64,000 nt of DNA from Variovorax sp. dw_308 (GCF_019207085.1 NZ_JAATOM010000012.1:124001-188000); one strand, 5' to 3'; shown: positions 40,771 to 50,300, counted from the stretch's first letter. Program-made: numbers and translations. The notes: generated from the letters alone by a model not told the origin.

Positions 40771-41445
40771 TCAGGATTGTTTGGAGGCTGCAGGCTTGAG
40801 GGATTGCGTGTCGACGCCGACCGCATTGAGCTTGATCTCGACCATGCGCCGGTAGTCGTTGCGCGGCTCCAGCGCGGTCCACGCCTTCTGGTATTCGGCG
40901 CGGGCTTCGTCGCGCTTGCCCTGGGCCATGTAGATGTCGCCCTTGCGATCCGCCACGAGCGGCTCGTATTCCTTGGGGAAGGAGGCGCCGAGTTGCTTCA
41001 GCGCTTCGTCGTAGCCCTTGCTGTCGAGCAGTTCGGCCGCGAGGCGCAGGCGCGCCACGGCCTGGTAGCCGGGGTCGACGGCCTTGTCCGCCACCCAGGC
41101 CAGCGCAGCGCGCGAGCCCTCGGCATTGCCCTTGTCGTGCAAGGCCTTGGCCGCGAGCAAGCCGGCTTGCTGGGCATAAGGAGTGGAACCGAAGCGGTCT
41201 TTCATCTCGCCCAGCGTGCGCTCGACGGTGGCCGGGTCGCCGGCTTCGACGTTGCGCTCGAGCGTGTCATAGAGTGCTGCGGCCTGCGCCGCCTGGTTGC
41301 GCTGGTAGTACTGCCAGCCGTTCCAGCCGGCGAACGCGAGCGCGACGACGAGCAGCACCGAGGTGATGAGGTTGCCCCAGGTCTTCCAGAAATGCTTGAT
41401 CTGGTCGAGTTGTTCCTGTTCCTGGAGGTCTAGAGGTGTTGCCAT
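40771..41445 (-). CDS. YfgM-like TPR membrane protein (UPF0070)
   Basis: This 224-residue protein has a cytoplasmic N-terminus (LDLQEQEQLDQIKHFWKTWG), a single membrane helix (ITSVLLVVALAFAGWNGW) and a periplasmic TPR domain. In E. coli YfgM associates with the Sec translocon and periplasmic chaperones. The start MATPLDLQEQ at 41443-41445 matches the family. It lies between hisS (6 bases) and bamB, forming part of the conserved operon. Confidence 0.92.
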   Translation of the reverse strand: MATPLDLQEQEQLDQIKHFWKTWGNLITSVLLVVALAFAGWNGWQYYQRNQAAQAAALYDTLERNVEAGDPATVERTLGEMKDRFGSTPYAQQAGLLAAKALHDKGNAEGSRAALAWVADKAVDPGYQAVARLRLAAELLDSKGYDEALKQLGASFPKEYEPLVADRKGDIYMAQGKRDEARAEYQKAWTALEPRNDYRRMVEIKLNAVGVDTQSLKPAASKQS

Positions 41446-41450
41446 GCGGA

Positions 41451-42773
41451 TCAATGTGAGGGAGCCGGGGATTGTAGGGTGGTGGCCCACTGGGCCACCT
41501 CGGAGAGGGCGCGCGCGACCTGGGCGCCATCGCCGTCGCGCAGCGACTTGACGGAGACCTCGCCGCGGGCCAGTTCATCGCCACCGAAGATCAGTGCATG
41601 GCGCGCGCCGCTGGCGTCCGCCTTCTTGAGCTGCGACTTGAGGCTGCCGCCGCCCGCGTGCATCTGCACGCTGACGCCCGCAGAACGCAAGGCTTCCAGC
41701 GCCACCTGCACCTTGGGGCTCAGGGTGAGGTCCGGAACCACCGCATAGGCATGCGGCGCGGCGGAAGGCACCGGCAAGCCCAGGGTGTCGATCAGCAGCA
41801 GCAACCGCTCGACGCCGAGGCCGAAGCCCACGGCCGGCGTGGGCTTGCCGCCCAGCTGTTCGAACAAGCCGTCATAGCGTCCGCCACCGCAGACGGTCCC
41901 CTGCGAGCCGAGTTGGTCGGTGACCCACTCGAACACGGTCAGGTTGTAGTAGTCCATGCCGCGCACCAGGCGGGTGTTGACGCGGTAGGCCAGGCCGGCT
42001 TCGTCAAGGACCGCACGCACGGCGTTGAAGTGCGCCAGCGTCTCCTCGCCAAGGAAGCTCATCAGCTGGGGCGCAGCTTCGATCAGCGCCTGCATCGAAG
42101 GGTTCTTGCTGTCGAGGATGCGCAACGGGTTGGTGAGCAGGCGACGCCTGGAATCCTCGTCCAGTTGATCGGCATGCGCCTCGAAGTAGGCCACCAGCGC
42201 GGCGCGATGGGCCGCACGCTCGGCGGGCTGGCCCAGGCTGTTCAATTCCAGGCGCACATGCTCGCCTTCGACCAGGCCCAGTTCCTTCCAGAGGCGGCGC
42301 ACCAGCAGGATCAGCTCGGCATCCACATCCGGCCCGGCAAAGCCCAAGGCCTCGACGTCGAGCTGGTTGAACTGGCGGTAGCGTCCTTTTTGCGGCCGCT
42401 CATGGCGGAACATCGGCCCGATGGTCCACAGGCGCAGCGGCCCGTTGTAGAGCGCGTTGTGCTCGACCATCGCGCGCACGATGCCGGCCGTGGCTTCCGG
42501 GCGCAGCGTGAGCTTGTCGCCGTTCATCGAATCGGTGAAGGAATACATCTCCTTCTCGACGATGTCCGTCACCTCGCCAAGGCCGCGCACGAACAAGGCC
42601 GTGGGCTCGACGATGGGCGTGAGCATGTACTGGTAGCCGTAGCGACCCAGCACCGAGCGCAGCGCGTTCTCGAACCACAGCCAGAGCTGGGAATCCGGCA
42701 GCTTGTCCTTGCGGGTCACGCTGCCGGGCAATATGTCATTCATGCCTTTGACGGCACTCAGTTTTTCAGCCAT
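41451..42773 (-). CDS. hisS: Histidyl-tRNA synthetase
   Basis: This 440-residue class II aminoacyl-tRNA synthetase charges tRNA-His. Motif 1 region is YGYQYMLTPIVEPTALF, motif 2 is MFRHERPQKGRYRQFNQ, and the histidine-specific segments LVRGMDYYNLTVFEWVT and CGGGRYDGLFEQLGG precede motif 3 in VGFGLGVERL. The C-terminal anticodon-binding domain is complete. It begins 11 bases after ispG and is essential. Confidence 0.97.
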   Translation of the reverse strand: MAEKLSAVKGMNDILPGSVTRKDKLPDSQLWLWFENALRSVLGRYGYQYMLTPIVEPTALFVRGLGEVTDIVEKEMYSFTDSMNGDKLTLRPEATAGIVRAMVEHNALYNGPLRLWTIGPMFRHERPQKGRYRQFNQLDVEALGFAGPDVDAELILLVRRLWKELGLVEGEHVRLELNSLGQPAERAAHRAALVAYFEAHADQLDEDSRRRLLTNPLRILDSKNPSMQALIEAAPQLMSFLGEETLAHFNAVRAVLDEAGLAYRVNTRLVRGMDYYNLTVFEWVTDQLGSQGTVCGGGRYDGLFEQLGGKPTPAVGFGLGVERLLLLIDTLGLPVPSAAPHAYAVVPDLTLSPKVQVALEALRSAGVSVQMHAGGGSLKSQLKKADASGARHALIFGGDELARGEVSVKSLRDGDGAQVARALSEVAQWATTLQSPAPSH

Positions 42774-42784
42774 GTGTCAGTGAA

Positions 42785-44071
42785 TCAGGCGACCACGGCA
42801 GCGGGGCTGCCAAAGCGCTTCTCGATGTAGTTTTCGACGAGCTGGTGAAACTCGTTGGCGATGTTGTCCCCGCGCAGCGTGAGTGCCTTCTGGCCGTCGA
42901 TGAAGACGGGCGCGGCCGGCGACTCGCCGGTGCCCGGCAGGCTGATGCCGATGTCGGCATGCTTGCTTTCGCCGGGACCGTTCACGATGCAGCCCATCAC
43001 GGCCACCTTCATGTTCTCGACGCCGGGGTACTTGCTGCGCCAAACCGGCATCTGCTGGCGCAGGTAGTCGTCGATCTGCTTGGCCAGTTCCTGGAAGGTG
43101 GTGCTGGTGGTGCGGCCGCAACCCGGACAGGCAGTCACGCTCGGGACGAACACGCGCAGGCCTAGCGCCTGCAGGATCTCATTGGCGATCAGCACTTCCT
43201 GGGTGCGCGACTCGCCCGGCTGCGGCGTGAGCGACACGCGGATGGTGTCGCCGATGCCTTCCTGCAACAGGATCGACAGCGCGGTGGCCGAGGCCACCGT
43301 GCCCTTGGTGCCCATGCCGGCCTCTGTCAGGCCCAGGTGCAGCGTGTAGTCGCAGCACCTGGCCAGTTCGCGGTAGACCGAGATCAGGTCCTGCACACCG
43401 CTGACCTTGCAGCTCAGGATGATCTGGTTGCCATTCATGCCCATGGACTCGGCCAGCTTCGCCGAATCGATGGCCGAGGTGACCAGCGCCTCGTACATCA
43501 CCGACTTGGCATCCCAGGGCTCGGCGCGCTGGCTGTTGGTGTCCATGAGGCTGGCGAGCAGTTCCTGGTCCAGGCTGCCCCAGTTCACGCCGATGCGCAC
43601 CGGCTTGTTCCACCGCATCGCGGCCTCGATCATCTGGCCGAACTGCTTGTCCTTCTTGTCGCCCTTGCCCACGTTGCCGGGGTTGATGCGGTACTTGCTG
43701 AGCGCCTCGGCGCAGGCCGGATAGTCGGTCAGCAGGCGGTGGCCGTTGTAGTGGAAGTCGCCGATCAGCGGCACGTCGACGCCCATGCGGTCAAGTTGCT
43801 CGCGGATGTAGGGCACCTGCTCGGCCGCTTCGGGCGTGTTGACCGTGATGCGCACCATCTCCGAGCCGGCCAGCGCCAGTTCCTTGACCTGGATGGCGGT
43901 GCCGATGGCATCGACCGTATCCGTATTGGTCATCGACTGCACGCGCACCGGCGCGTCGCCGCCGACGGTGACCGTGCGCGCGCCCCACACCACGCGGGCC
44001 TGGCGCGAATTGCGCGCCCGGGGCGATGCCGGCTCGATCGGCAGGCAGGGAGGAACGATCAGATCATTCAC
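42785..44071 (-). CDS. ispG: (E)-4-hydroxy-3-methylbut-2-enyl-diphosphate synthase IspG
   Basis: This 428-residue iron-sulfur enzyme is the penultimate step of the MEP isoprenoid pathway. The 4Fe-4S cysteines lie in TACPGCGRT and MGCIVNGPGES. The TIM-barrel part has VRVQSMTNTDTVDA and INPGNVGKGDKKDK. It begins with GTG at 44069-44071, which overlaps the rodZ TGA (GTGA) and has GAGG upstream. The longer in-frame reading to 44275 lies over rodZ and is rejected. Confidence 0.95.
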   Translation of the reverse strand: MNDLIVPPCLPIEPASPRARNSRQARVVWGARTVTVGGDAPVRVQSMTNTDTVDAIGTAIQVKELALAGSEMVRITVNTPEAAEQVPYIREQLDRMGVDVPLIGDFHYNGHRLLTDYPACAEALSKYRINPGNVGKGDKKDKQFGQMIEAAMRWNKPVRIGVNWGSLDQELLASLMDTNSQRAEPWDAKSVMYEALVTSAIDSAKLAESMGMNGNQIILSCKVSGVQDLISVYRELARCCDYTLHLGLTEAGMGTKGTVASATALSILLQEGIGDTIRVSLTPQPGESRTQEVLIANEILQALGLRVFVPSVTACPGCGRTTSTTFQELAKQIDDYLRQQMPVWRSKYPGVENMKVAVMGCIVNGPGESKHADIGISLPGTGESPAAPVFIDGQKALTLRGDNIANEFHQLVENYIEKRFGSPAAVVA

Positions 44072-44958
44072 GGCTTGACCTCGAATCTTGCAACGCCGCC
44101 GGCCTTGGCCAGCGGGGTGGTGTCGAACGGCTTGCCACGCACCTGCACATCGACCTGCGAGGCGCGCCCGACGATGACCTTCAGGGGCAGGGTGCCGGAC
44201 ACGCCCACCGTTTCGCCGGTCTTGACGGTACGGCGCAGCAACTCCTTGCCACCGGAATCGGTCACGGTGACCCATGAATCGCCACGGGCGGTGAAGACCA
44301 GCACATCCGAAGGCGGCGCTGGCGTCGGCGGCGGGACGGGAGCCACGACGGCAGGCACCGGTGGCGTCGGCTCCGCCGCGGGCCCGTTCGGCGCGACGGG
44401 CTCGACCACGGTGCCAGGCGGCGCCGGCGGGGCTTCGACCGCGGCCGTTTCGGACTGGCCGGTCATCTTCGAAACCGCGCCGCTCAACTTGTCGAATGCC
44501 GATTGCGGAATCCAGAACATCAGCGCTGCGCCCAGGAGCAACAAGCCCACCACCACCATCAAGGCACGCGACGGCATGGACACGCCACCGGTACGGCCCT
44601 GGTGCGGCGCGCCCGAGCGAATGTTGGAACTCATGGTGCGGTCGGCATCGGCCAGACCGGGACGCTTGGCGCCAGGTATCTTGGCCAGCACCGGCGCGGG
44701 GTCGATCTTGAGCGCGCGGCAGACGCTGGCCGCCAGGGCGCGCGCAAACACGGGATCGGGCAATGCGCCGATGTTGTCGTCTTCCAGCGCCTCCAGCTTT
44801 TGCACCGGCACCTTGAGCGCAGCCGCGACCACGGCAATGTCCAGGCCATGCGCCTCGCGCGCCTGCCGCAGCATCGCGCCGGCGCTCAGCAGCGCACTGT
44901 CTCCGCCTGCCAGCGGCACGGCGACCGGGGCACCAAACTGACTGGCACGTTCAATCAT
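44068..44958 (-). CDS. rodZ: Cell-shape protein RodZ
   Basis: This is a roughly 296-residue bitopic protein linking MreB to the cell-wall elongation machinery. The N-terminal helix-turn-helix domain (LRQAREAHGLDIAVVAAAL, LEALEDDNIGALPD) binds MreB in characterised members. Then come a membrane helix (ALMVVVGLLLLGAALMFWI), a Pro/Ala-rich periplasmic linker and a C-terminal DUF4115 beta domain (RGDSWVTVTDSGGKELLRR). The ATG at 44956-44958 overlaps the pilW stop by eight bases; an ATG at 44976 is an alternative. Confidence 0.92.
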   Translation of the reverse strand: MIERASQFGAPVAVPLAGGDSALLSAGAMLRQAREAHGLDIAVVAAALKVPVQKLEALEDDNIGALPDPVFARALAASVCRALKIDPAPVLAKIPGAKRPGLADADRTMSSNIRSGAPHQGRTGGVSMPSRALMVVVGLLLLGAALMFWIPQSAFDKLSGAVSKMTGQSETAAVEAPPAPPGTVVEPVAPNGPAAEPTPPVPAVVAPVPPPTPAPPSDVLVFTARGDSWVTVTDSGGKELLRRTVKTGETVGVSGTLPLKVIVGRASQVDVQVRGKPFDTTPLAKAGGVARFEVKP

Positions 44959-45778
44959 TGAAATTTCCGCGCTCATACGCAATGGCTTCCCGCGACTGGG
45001 GGAAGCGGCTCTGCAACTGGCCGCCCAACTGGCTCACCGCTTCGCGATTGTTCAGCTTGCGCTCCACCTTCACGCCCAGCCAAAGTGTTTCGGCATTGGC
45101 CGCCGGACCGTTGTTGACGCGACGCACATAGAACTGCGCCCGGGTCCAGTCCTCGCGCTTGGCCAGCAGCGCCGCGAGGTTGTAGCCGATGACGGGGTTG
45201 GCGGCATCGAATTCGTAGGCCTTCATCAGGGTCTTCTCGGCTTCGGCGTTCTGGCCGGCGCGGATCTGACACAGGCCTTGCGTCATCAGCGTCTTGGACG
45301 CGTCGATGTAGCCGGGGACGGCCAGTGCGGCGTTGAACTGCGTCATCGCATCGTTGTAGCGATTCTGCTGGCACAGCAGCCAGCCGTAGTTGTGCATGGT
45401 GTTGGCGTCGCGCGGATTGATCGCGATGGCGCGCCGGAAGCTGTCTTCGGCCAGGCCCGGATCGTCCATGCGCATGTACACCAGGCCGCGCAGGTTGTAG
45501 GCCTCGGCATAGTTGGGGTCTGCCACCAGCGATTGCTTGATCTCATCCAGCGCCGTCGTGGTCTGCCCGGCCTCGAAATAGCTGATGGCCAGTTCGAGCC
45601 GGGTGCGCGCACGCTTGCGCGCCTTGCCCTCGTCGGATTCGGTCGTGAGTTCGGCGCCGCTGGCGGCCGTGGTCGTGGACGCCGCCGGCATGCCCTTGTT
45701 CGCGCAGCCGGCCAGCGTCACCACGGCGGCCGCGAACAACGGGGCGAGTGCCCACCGGCCCGGAAAGACTTTGCTCAT
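44951..45778 (-). CDS. pilW: Type IV pilus assembly TPR lipoprotein PilW/PilF
   Basis: This 275-residue outer-membrane lipoprotein helps assemble the PilQ secretin. The signal peptide ends in LAGC (Cys25). At least four TPR units follow, such as AISYFEAGQTTTALDEIKQS, AYNLRGLVYMRMDDPGLAED and NTMHNYGWLLCQQNRYNDA. The gene is 97 bases after rlmN and overlaps rodZ, the usual context for this gene in gammaproteobacteria and betaproteobacteria. No other pilus genes are in the window. Confidence 0.92.
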   Translation of the reverse strand: MSKVFPGRWALAPLFAAAVVTLAGCANKGMPAASTTTAASGAELTTESDEGKARKRARTRLELAISYFEAGQTTTALDEIKQSLVADPNYAEAYNLRGLVYMRMDDPGLAEDSFRRAIAINPRDANTMHNYGWLLCQQNRYNDAMTQFNAALAVPGYIDASKTLMTQGLCQIRAGQNAEAEKTLMKAYEFDAANPVIGYNLAALLAKREDWTRAQFYVRRVNNGPAANAETLWLGVKVERKLNNREAVSQLGGQLQSRFPQSREAIAYERGNFND

Positions 45779-45875
45779 GAATTCAACCTTGAAACGGCAA
45801 TTGGATGCGCGCGATGGCGCCGTGATCGGATGGCCGGGGATTGTCGTTGCTCACGCGGACCTTCTCTTCCAAGGT

Positions 45876-47036
45876 TCAAGCTCCTGCACCCGGCTTGGCC
45901 CCGGCGCGCAGTGGCCGGTGCACTGTCACGGTGTGCTCCGCGAGGCGGCGCTGCGCCATCCGTTCGGCCGCGCGCGTACGGTCCTTCACGTCACCCGCCA
46001 GTTGACCGCAGGCTGCATCGATATCGTCCCCGCGCGTCTTGCGCACGGTCGTGACGATGCCAGCCTCGCTCAACAGCTTCGCGAACGCGAGCACACGCGG
46101 TTGCGGCGAACGCAGCAGGCCCGAGGCGGGAAACGGATTGAACGGGATCAGGTTGAACTTGCAGGAGACGCCATGGGCGCCCTTGACGAGTTCGACGAGT
46201 TGCCTCGCATGCTCGGGCTGGTCATTGACGCCATCCAGCATGCAGTATTCGAATGTGATGAAGTCGCGCGGCGCGTGCGCCAGGTAGCGGCGGCAGGCAT
46301 CGAGCAGTTCTTCGATCGGGTATTTCTTGTTGAGCGGCACCAGGTCGTCGCGCAGCGGATCGTTGGGCGCATGCAGCGACACCGCCAACGCGACCGGGCA
46401 ATCGGCGCCGAGCCTGTCCATCATCGGCACCACGCCGGAGGTCGACACCGTCACGCGACGACGCGACAAGCCATAGGCGTTGTCATCGAGCATGGTGCGC
46501 AAGGCCGGCACCAGCGCGGAGTAGTTCTGCAGCGGCTCGCCCATGCCCATCATCACCACGTTGGAGATGACGCGCTCTGTGCGCTTGAGGTGCTTGCGCA
46601 GGAAGTGCTCGGCGAACCAGAGCTGGGCGACGATCTCGCCGGTCGTCAGGTTGCGGCTGAACCCCTGGTGCCCGGTCGAGCAGAAGCGGCAGCCCACGGC
46701 ACAGCCGGCCTGCGACGACACGCACAGCGTGCCGCGATCGTCCTCGGGAATGAACACGGCCTCGACCGCATTGCCATCACCGACATCGAACAGCCACTTG
46801 ATGGTGCCGTCGGCGGATTCGTGTTGCGAGAGCACCTTGAGCGCCTCGACGCGTGCGGTGCCTGCGAGCTTTTCACGCAGCGACTTGGCGAGGTCGGTCA
46901 TCTGGCCGAACTCGCTGGCGCCGCGCTGGTGGATCCAGCGGAACAGCTGCGTGGCGCGGAACTTCTTCTCGCCGAGCTTTTCGCAGAACGCGGCCAGCCC
47001 CTCGAGATCGAATTCGAGCAGGTTGGCCGTGGTCAT
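45876..47036 (-). CDS. rlmN: Dual-specificity RNA methyltransferase RlmN
   Basis: This 386-residue radical-SAM enzyme places a methyl on C2 of A2503 in 23S rRNA and A37 in some tRNAs. The radical-SAM cysteines are Cys112, Cys116 and Cys119 (GCAVGCRFCSTG). A late cysteine in DAACGQLAGD is the second catalytic one. The N-terminal domain (FRATQLFRWIHQRG) binds RNA. The ATG at 47034-47036 is 3 bases after the ndk stop. Confidence 0.96.
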   Translation of the reverse strand: MTTANLLEFDLEGLAAFCEKLGEKKFRATQLFRWIHQRGASEFGQMTDLAKSLREKLAGTARVEALKVLSQHESADGTIKWLFDVGDGNAVEAVFIPEDDRGTLCVSSQAGCAVGCRFCSTGHQGFSRNLTTGEIVAQLWFAEHFLRKHLKRTERVISNVVMMGMGEPLQNYSALVPALRTMLDDNAYGLSRRRVTVSTSGVVPMMDRLGADCPVALAVSLHAPNDPLRDDLVPLNKKYPIEELLDACRRYLAHAPRDFITFEYCMLDGVNDQPEHARQLVELVKGAHGVSCKFNLIPFNPFPASGLLRSPQPRVLAFAKLLSEAGIVTTVRKTRGDDIDAACGQLAGDVKDRTRAAERMAQRRLAEHTVTVHRPLRAGAKPGAGA

Positions 47037-47039
47037 GGA

Positions 47040-47465
47040 TCAGCGCTTGTAGACGTTGAGGCCCGCGAAGAAGAAGGCGATCTCGCCCTTCGCGGTTTCA
47101 GGCGCATCGGAGCCGTGCACTGCGTTGGCGTCGATGCTGTCGGCGAAGTCGGCGCGGATGGTGCCGGCGGCGGCCTTCTTGGGGTCCGTGGCGCCCATCA
47201 GGTCGCGGTTCTTGGTGATGGCGTCTTCGCCTTCGAGCACCTGCACGAACACCGGGCCCGAGATCATGAATTCGACCAGGTCCTTGAAGAAGGGGCGCGC
47301 GCTGTGCACGGCATAGAACTGCTCGGCTTCGCTGCGCGACAGATGCACCAGCTTGCCGGCGACCATCTTGAGGCCGGCGGCTTCAAAACGGGAGACGATC
47401 TTGCCGATGACGTTCTTGGCGACGGCGTCAGGCTTGATGATGGAGAGGGTGCGTTCGATGGCCAT
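47040..47465 (-). CDS. ndk: Nucleoside diphosphate kinase
   Basis: This 141-residue enzyme balances nucleoside triphosphates by phosphate transfer through a histidine. The catalytic His117 is in NAVHGSDAPE, and RTLSIIKPDAVAKN starts the fold. Length and residues match the bacterial norm exactly. The ATG follows CAGGAAGCATCTCA. It is the first gene of the ndk-rlmN-pilW-rodZ-ispG-hisS-yfgM-bamB-der series, so its leader probably carries the main promoter. Confidence 0.97.
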   Translation of the reverse strand: MAIERTLSIIKPDAVAKNVIGKIVSRFEAAGLKMVAGKLVHLSRSEAEQFYAVHSARPFFKDLVEFMISGPVFVQVLEGEDAITKNRDLMGATDPKKAAAGTIRADFADSIDANAVHGSDAPETAKGEIAFFFAGLNVYKR

Positions 47466-47510
47466 TGAGATGCTTCCTGAGATTAGGATTTTTGAAATGT
47501 TCGATCAAGC

Positions 47511-47529
47511 GCGCAACAAAGGGTTGCGC
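47511..47529. repeat. Perfect hairpin in the ndk leader region
   Basis: GCGCAAC (47511-47517) and GTTGCGC (47523-47529) pair fully around AAAGG. On the minus strand this lies about 46 bases upstream of the ndk start. It may be a leader structure or an operator. No T run follows. A second hairpin, GGTCCG-ATGA-CGGACC (47571-47586), lies nearer the rluB end. Confidence 0.4.
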
Positions 47530-47613
47530 TGCCTTGACAAAGCCTTTGATTTTAACCGGGGCAGGCCTGGGGTCCGATGACGGACCGATCAAAGACTGCC
47601 GGATCGGCTGGTT

Positions 47614-49389
47614 TCAGCGTCCGCGGCGACGCTGTCCCCCGCCACCGCCGGAACCACCGCCCGGGCCACCGCGTCGCGGGCCCTGGCGCTGCTCCTTGCG
47701 CTGGCGGGAGAAACTGTCCGCACCGATGTAGCCGAGTGATGTCTTCATCGGATCCGGCTGGTTGGCGCCGGTCGGCGGCCCGTCGGCACGTCCACGCGCG
47801 CCGCCGCCACCACCGGCACCGCCACCACGTCGCTGGCCGCCCTGCCCTTGGCCTGGGCCTGGGCCGCCTGCATTGCCGCGGTTGCCTCGCGGCCCGCGGC
47901 CATCGCCGAGCGGGTTCGGAATGTTGTTGGGTTGCGCGCGCATGTCGTCGCGCGGACCGGCCGGCCCCTTGCCGCCCTTGCCACGGCGGCGCTTGTTGCG
48001 GCCACCGCCTTCGCCGCCGGGCCCACCGCCGGGTCCGCGCGCCTGCTGCGGACGCGGGCCGCGCTCGGCGACGCCGCCGGCGGCCTGGAACAGCCCGCGA
48101 ATGTCGCGCTCGTCGAGTTCCATCCACGCGCCGCGTTTGAGGCCGCGCGGCAGCACCATCGCGCCATAGCGGATGCGGATGAGCCGGCTGACCGCGTGGC
48201 CCACCGCTTCGAACAAGCGGCGCACTTCGCGATTGCGGCCTTCGGAAATCGTCACGCGATACCAGCAGTTCGAACCCTCGCCGCCACCATCCTCGATGCT
48301 GCCGAACTGGGCCATGCCGTCGTCCAGGCGCACGCCATCGAGCAGCTTCTGGCGCTCTTCCTTGCTGATGGCGCCGAGCACGCGCACGGCGTATTCGCGC
48401 TCCAGGCCGAAGCGGGGATGCATCAGGTTGTTGGCCAGTTCACCCGAACTCGTGAACAGCAGCAGGCCTTCGGTGTTCAGGTCGAGCCGGCCGACCGACT
48501 GCCACTTGCCTTGCTGCAGGCGCGGCAGCTTGCGGAACACCGTGGGGCGGTTCTGCGGATCGTCATGCGTGACCACTTCGCCGACGGGCTTGTGGTACGC
48601 GATGACGCGGGCCGGCGGCGGCGCGATGCGATAGCGGATCGGCTTGCCGTTGACCTTGACCTGGTCGCCGTACTGGATGCGCTGGCCGATGTGGGCCGGT
48701 TCGTTGTTGACGGAGATGCGGCCTTGCAGGATCAGCGCCTCCATCTCGAGCCGCGAACCAAGGCCGGACTGGGCCAGCACCTTGTGCAGCTTGGGCGAAT
48801 CGGCCTCGGGCAGCAGCACGCGCTTGAGCGGCGGCACCTCGGGACTCTCTTCGTCGGCGTCGAATTGGCCCGACACCACGTCGGCAAAACTGATCGGCTG
48901 CGGCGGCGGGGCGTTGCGCTGCTCGCGCTCGGCGGCGCGCCGGGCGCGGTCGAGGTCGTCTTCCTCCTCGTCGGGCTCTTCTTCCTCGTCGTCGTAGTCG
49001 TCGTCCGCTTCGTCGGACTGCGCGACCGGCTCGGCTTGAGCAATCGGCTCGGCCTCAGCAACTGGCGCGGCATCAGCGACTGGCGCAGCCTCGACACCTG
49101 CCTCGGCCTGAACTGCGGGCTCGTCTTGCGCGACGGGTGCAGCCTGAAGAGGCAATTCCGGCGTCGCGTCGGCGGCAGCCGGTTCGGCTGCTTCGTTCGC
49201 CGGCTCCGGTGCGTCCTGCACCTCTTGCGCGGCAGGCTTGCGGGCGCGCGGGCGACGCTTGCGCGGCGCGGCGGGGCTGGTTTCGACAGCCTCGCCATCC
49301 TGCACAGGCGCGACAGGCGCAGCAGCCGCCTTGTCTTCGGCAACAGGCTCGACCGGCAAGATCAACGCGTCGGGTTCAGAGGGGCTCAT
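47614..49389 (-). CDS. rluB: 23S rRNA pseudouridine synthase RluB with extended disordered tails
   Basis: This 591-residue protein, about twice the usual length, should make a pseudouridine in 23S rRNA (U2605 in E. coli). The N-terminal 180 residues are Ala/Glu/Pro-rich with a run of acidic residues at about 126-146. The S4 RNA-binding domain is at about 200-247 (LHKVLAQSGLGSRLEMEALI). The catalytic Asp303 is in GRLDLNTEGLLL. From about 448 to the end the chain is Gly/Arg-rich with RGG-like and RRGRG-like stretches. The ATG overlaps the scpB stop (ATGA). Confidence 0.92.
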   Translation of the reverse strand: MSPSEPDALILPVEPVAEDKAAAAPVAPVQDGEAVETSPAAPRKRRPRARKPAAQEVQDAPEPANEAAEPAAADATPELPLQAAPVAQDEPAVQAEAGVEAAPVADAAPVAEAEPIAQAEPVAQSDEADDDYDDEEEEPDEEEDDLDRARRAAEREQRNAPPPQPISFADVVSGQFDADEESPEVPPLKRVLLPEADSPKLHKVLAQSGLGSRLEMEALILQGRISVNNEPAHIGQRIQYGDQVKVNGKPIRYRIAPPPARVIAYHKPVGEVVTHDDPQNRPTVFRKLPRLQQGKWQSVGRLDLNTEGLLLFTSSGELANNLMHPRFGLEREYAVRVLGAISKEERQKLLDGVRLDDGMAQFGSIEDGGGEGSNCWYRVTISEGRNREVRRLFEAVGHAVSRLIRIRYGAMVLPRGLKRGAWMELDERDIRGLFQAAGGVAERGPRPQQARGPGGGPGGEGGGRNKRRRGKGGKGPAGPRDDMRAQPNNIPNPLGDGRGPRGNRGNAGGPGPGQGQGGQRRGGGAGGGGGARGRADGPPTGANQPDPMKTSLGYIGADSFSRQRKEQRQGPRRGGPGGGSGGGGGQRRRGR

Positions 49390-50165
49390 GATGGGGTTCC
49401 GGAAGGGGCAGGAGTCAGGTCGGCCGGGTTGCGATCGGTATCGGGGTCGGACGGGGTGTTGTCGACTTGGGCGCCGAGCAGCTCGTCGGCTTCGGCGAGC
49501 GGCTCGGCCGCAGGTTCAGGCGCGCGGGCCGCTTTGACGATCGAAGGCGCGACTTCATCGAGCGCATCGGGAGCCGGCGTGTCGATCGGCAGGTCCGGTT
49601 GCACCTCATCCGCGGCGGCAGCGGCCAGCGCATCGACCAGCGCGCCCTGCTGGGCCGGCGACTCGATCAATGGCAACTGGTCGAGCGAGGCAATGCCGAG
49701 GTCATCGAGGAACTGGCGAGTGGTCGCGAAGAGCGCCGGGCGCCCCACGGTTTCCCGGTGTCCGATGACCTCGACCCAATTGCGGTCCTCGAGCTGCTTG
49801 AGGATCTGCGAATTGATGGTCACGCCCCGGATGTCTTCCATGTCGCCGCGCGTGACGGGCTGGCGATAGGCAATGATGGCCAGCGTCTCGAGCGCGGCGC
49901 GGGTGTAGCGCGGCGGCTTCTCGGGGTGCAGGCGGTCGAGATGGTCGCGCAATTCCGGTCGGCTCTGGAAGCGCCAGCCGCTGCCCACGCTCACGAGTTC
50001 GAGCCCACGCTGCGCCCAGTCCAGTTGCAGGTCGTGCAGCAGGGACTTGATGGTGTCGGCGCCGAGTTCGTCGTCGAAAAGCACGCGCAACTCGCGGACC
50101 TGCAGCGGTTGGGCTGAACAGATCAAGGCCGTTTCCAGAATGCGCTTGGCATCCGCCGTGTTCAT
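49386..50165 (-). CDS. scpB: Segregation and condensation protein ScpB
   Basis: This 259-residue SMC-complex kleisin partner has two winged-helix domains, in about residues 1-165 (AKRILETALICSAQPLQVRE, then RAALETLAIIAYRQPVTRGD and GRPALFATTRQFLDDLG). The last 90 residues are acidic and Ala/Pro-rich and appear disordered, an extension often seen in this order. The gene is translationally coupled to rluB, the same pair as in many bacteria. scpA is not in the window. Confidence 0.93.
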   Translation of the reverse strand: MNTADAKRILETALICSAQPLQVRELRVLFDDELGADTIKSLLHDLQLDWAQRGLELVSVGSGWRFQSRPELRDHLDRLHPEKPPRYTRAALETLAIIAYRQPVTRGDMEDIRGVTINSQILKQLEDRNWVEVIGHRETVGRPALFATTRQFLDDLGIASLDQLPLIESPAQQGALVDALAAAAADEVQPDLPIDTPAPDALDEVAPSIVKAARAPEPAAEPLAEADELLGAQVDNTPSDPDTDRNPADLTPAPSGTPS

Positions 50166-50300
50166 GGTTCGCGTTGTGTCCGGGACAAGGCGCCCCGTGG
50201 GCGCGCGTTCAGTGGGATCTAGATCGGGTGGGGCGTCGCAGGCGCTTGGGCAGGTGCAACGCAGGGCCGGCTCCGGGTGGCTGGCGCGGCCCGCAGGCCG

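Noticed and set aside
45585..47468. 627-residue open frame on the plus strand opposite pilW, rlmN and ndk
   Set aside because: Antisense to three firmly identified genes, with typical shadow composition.
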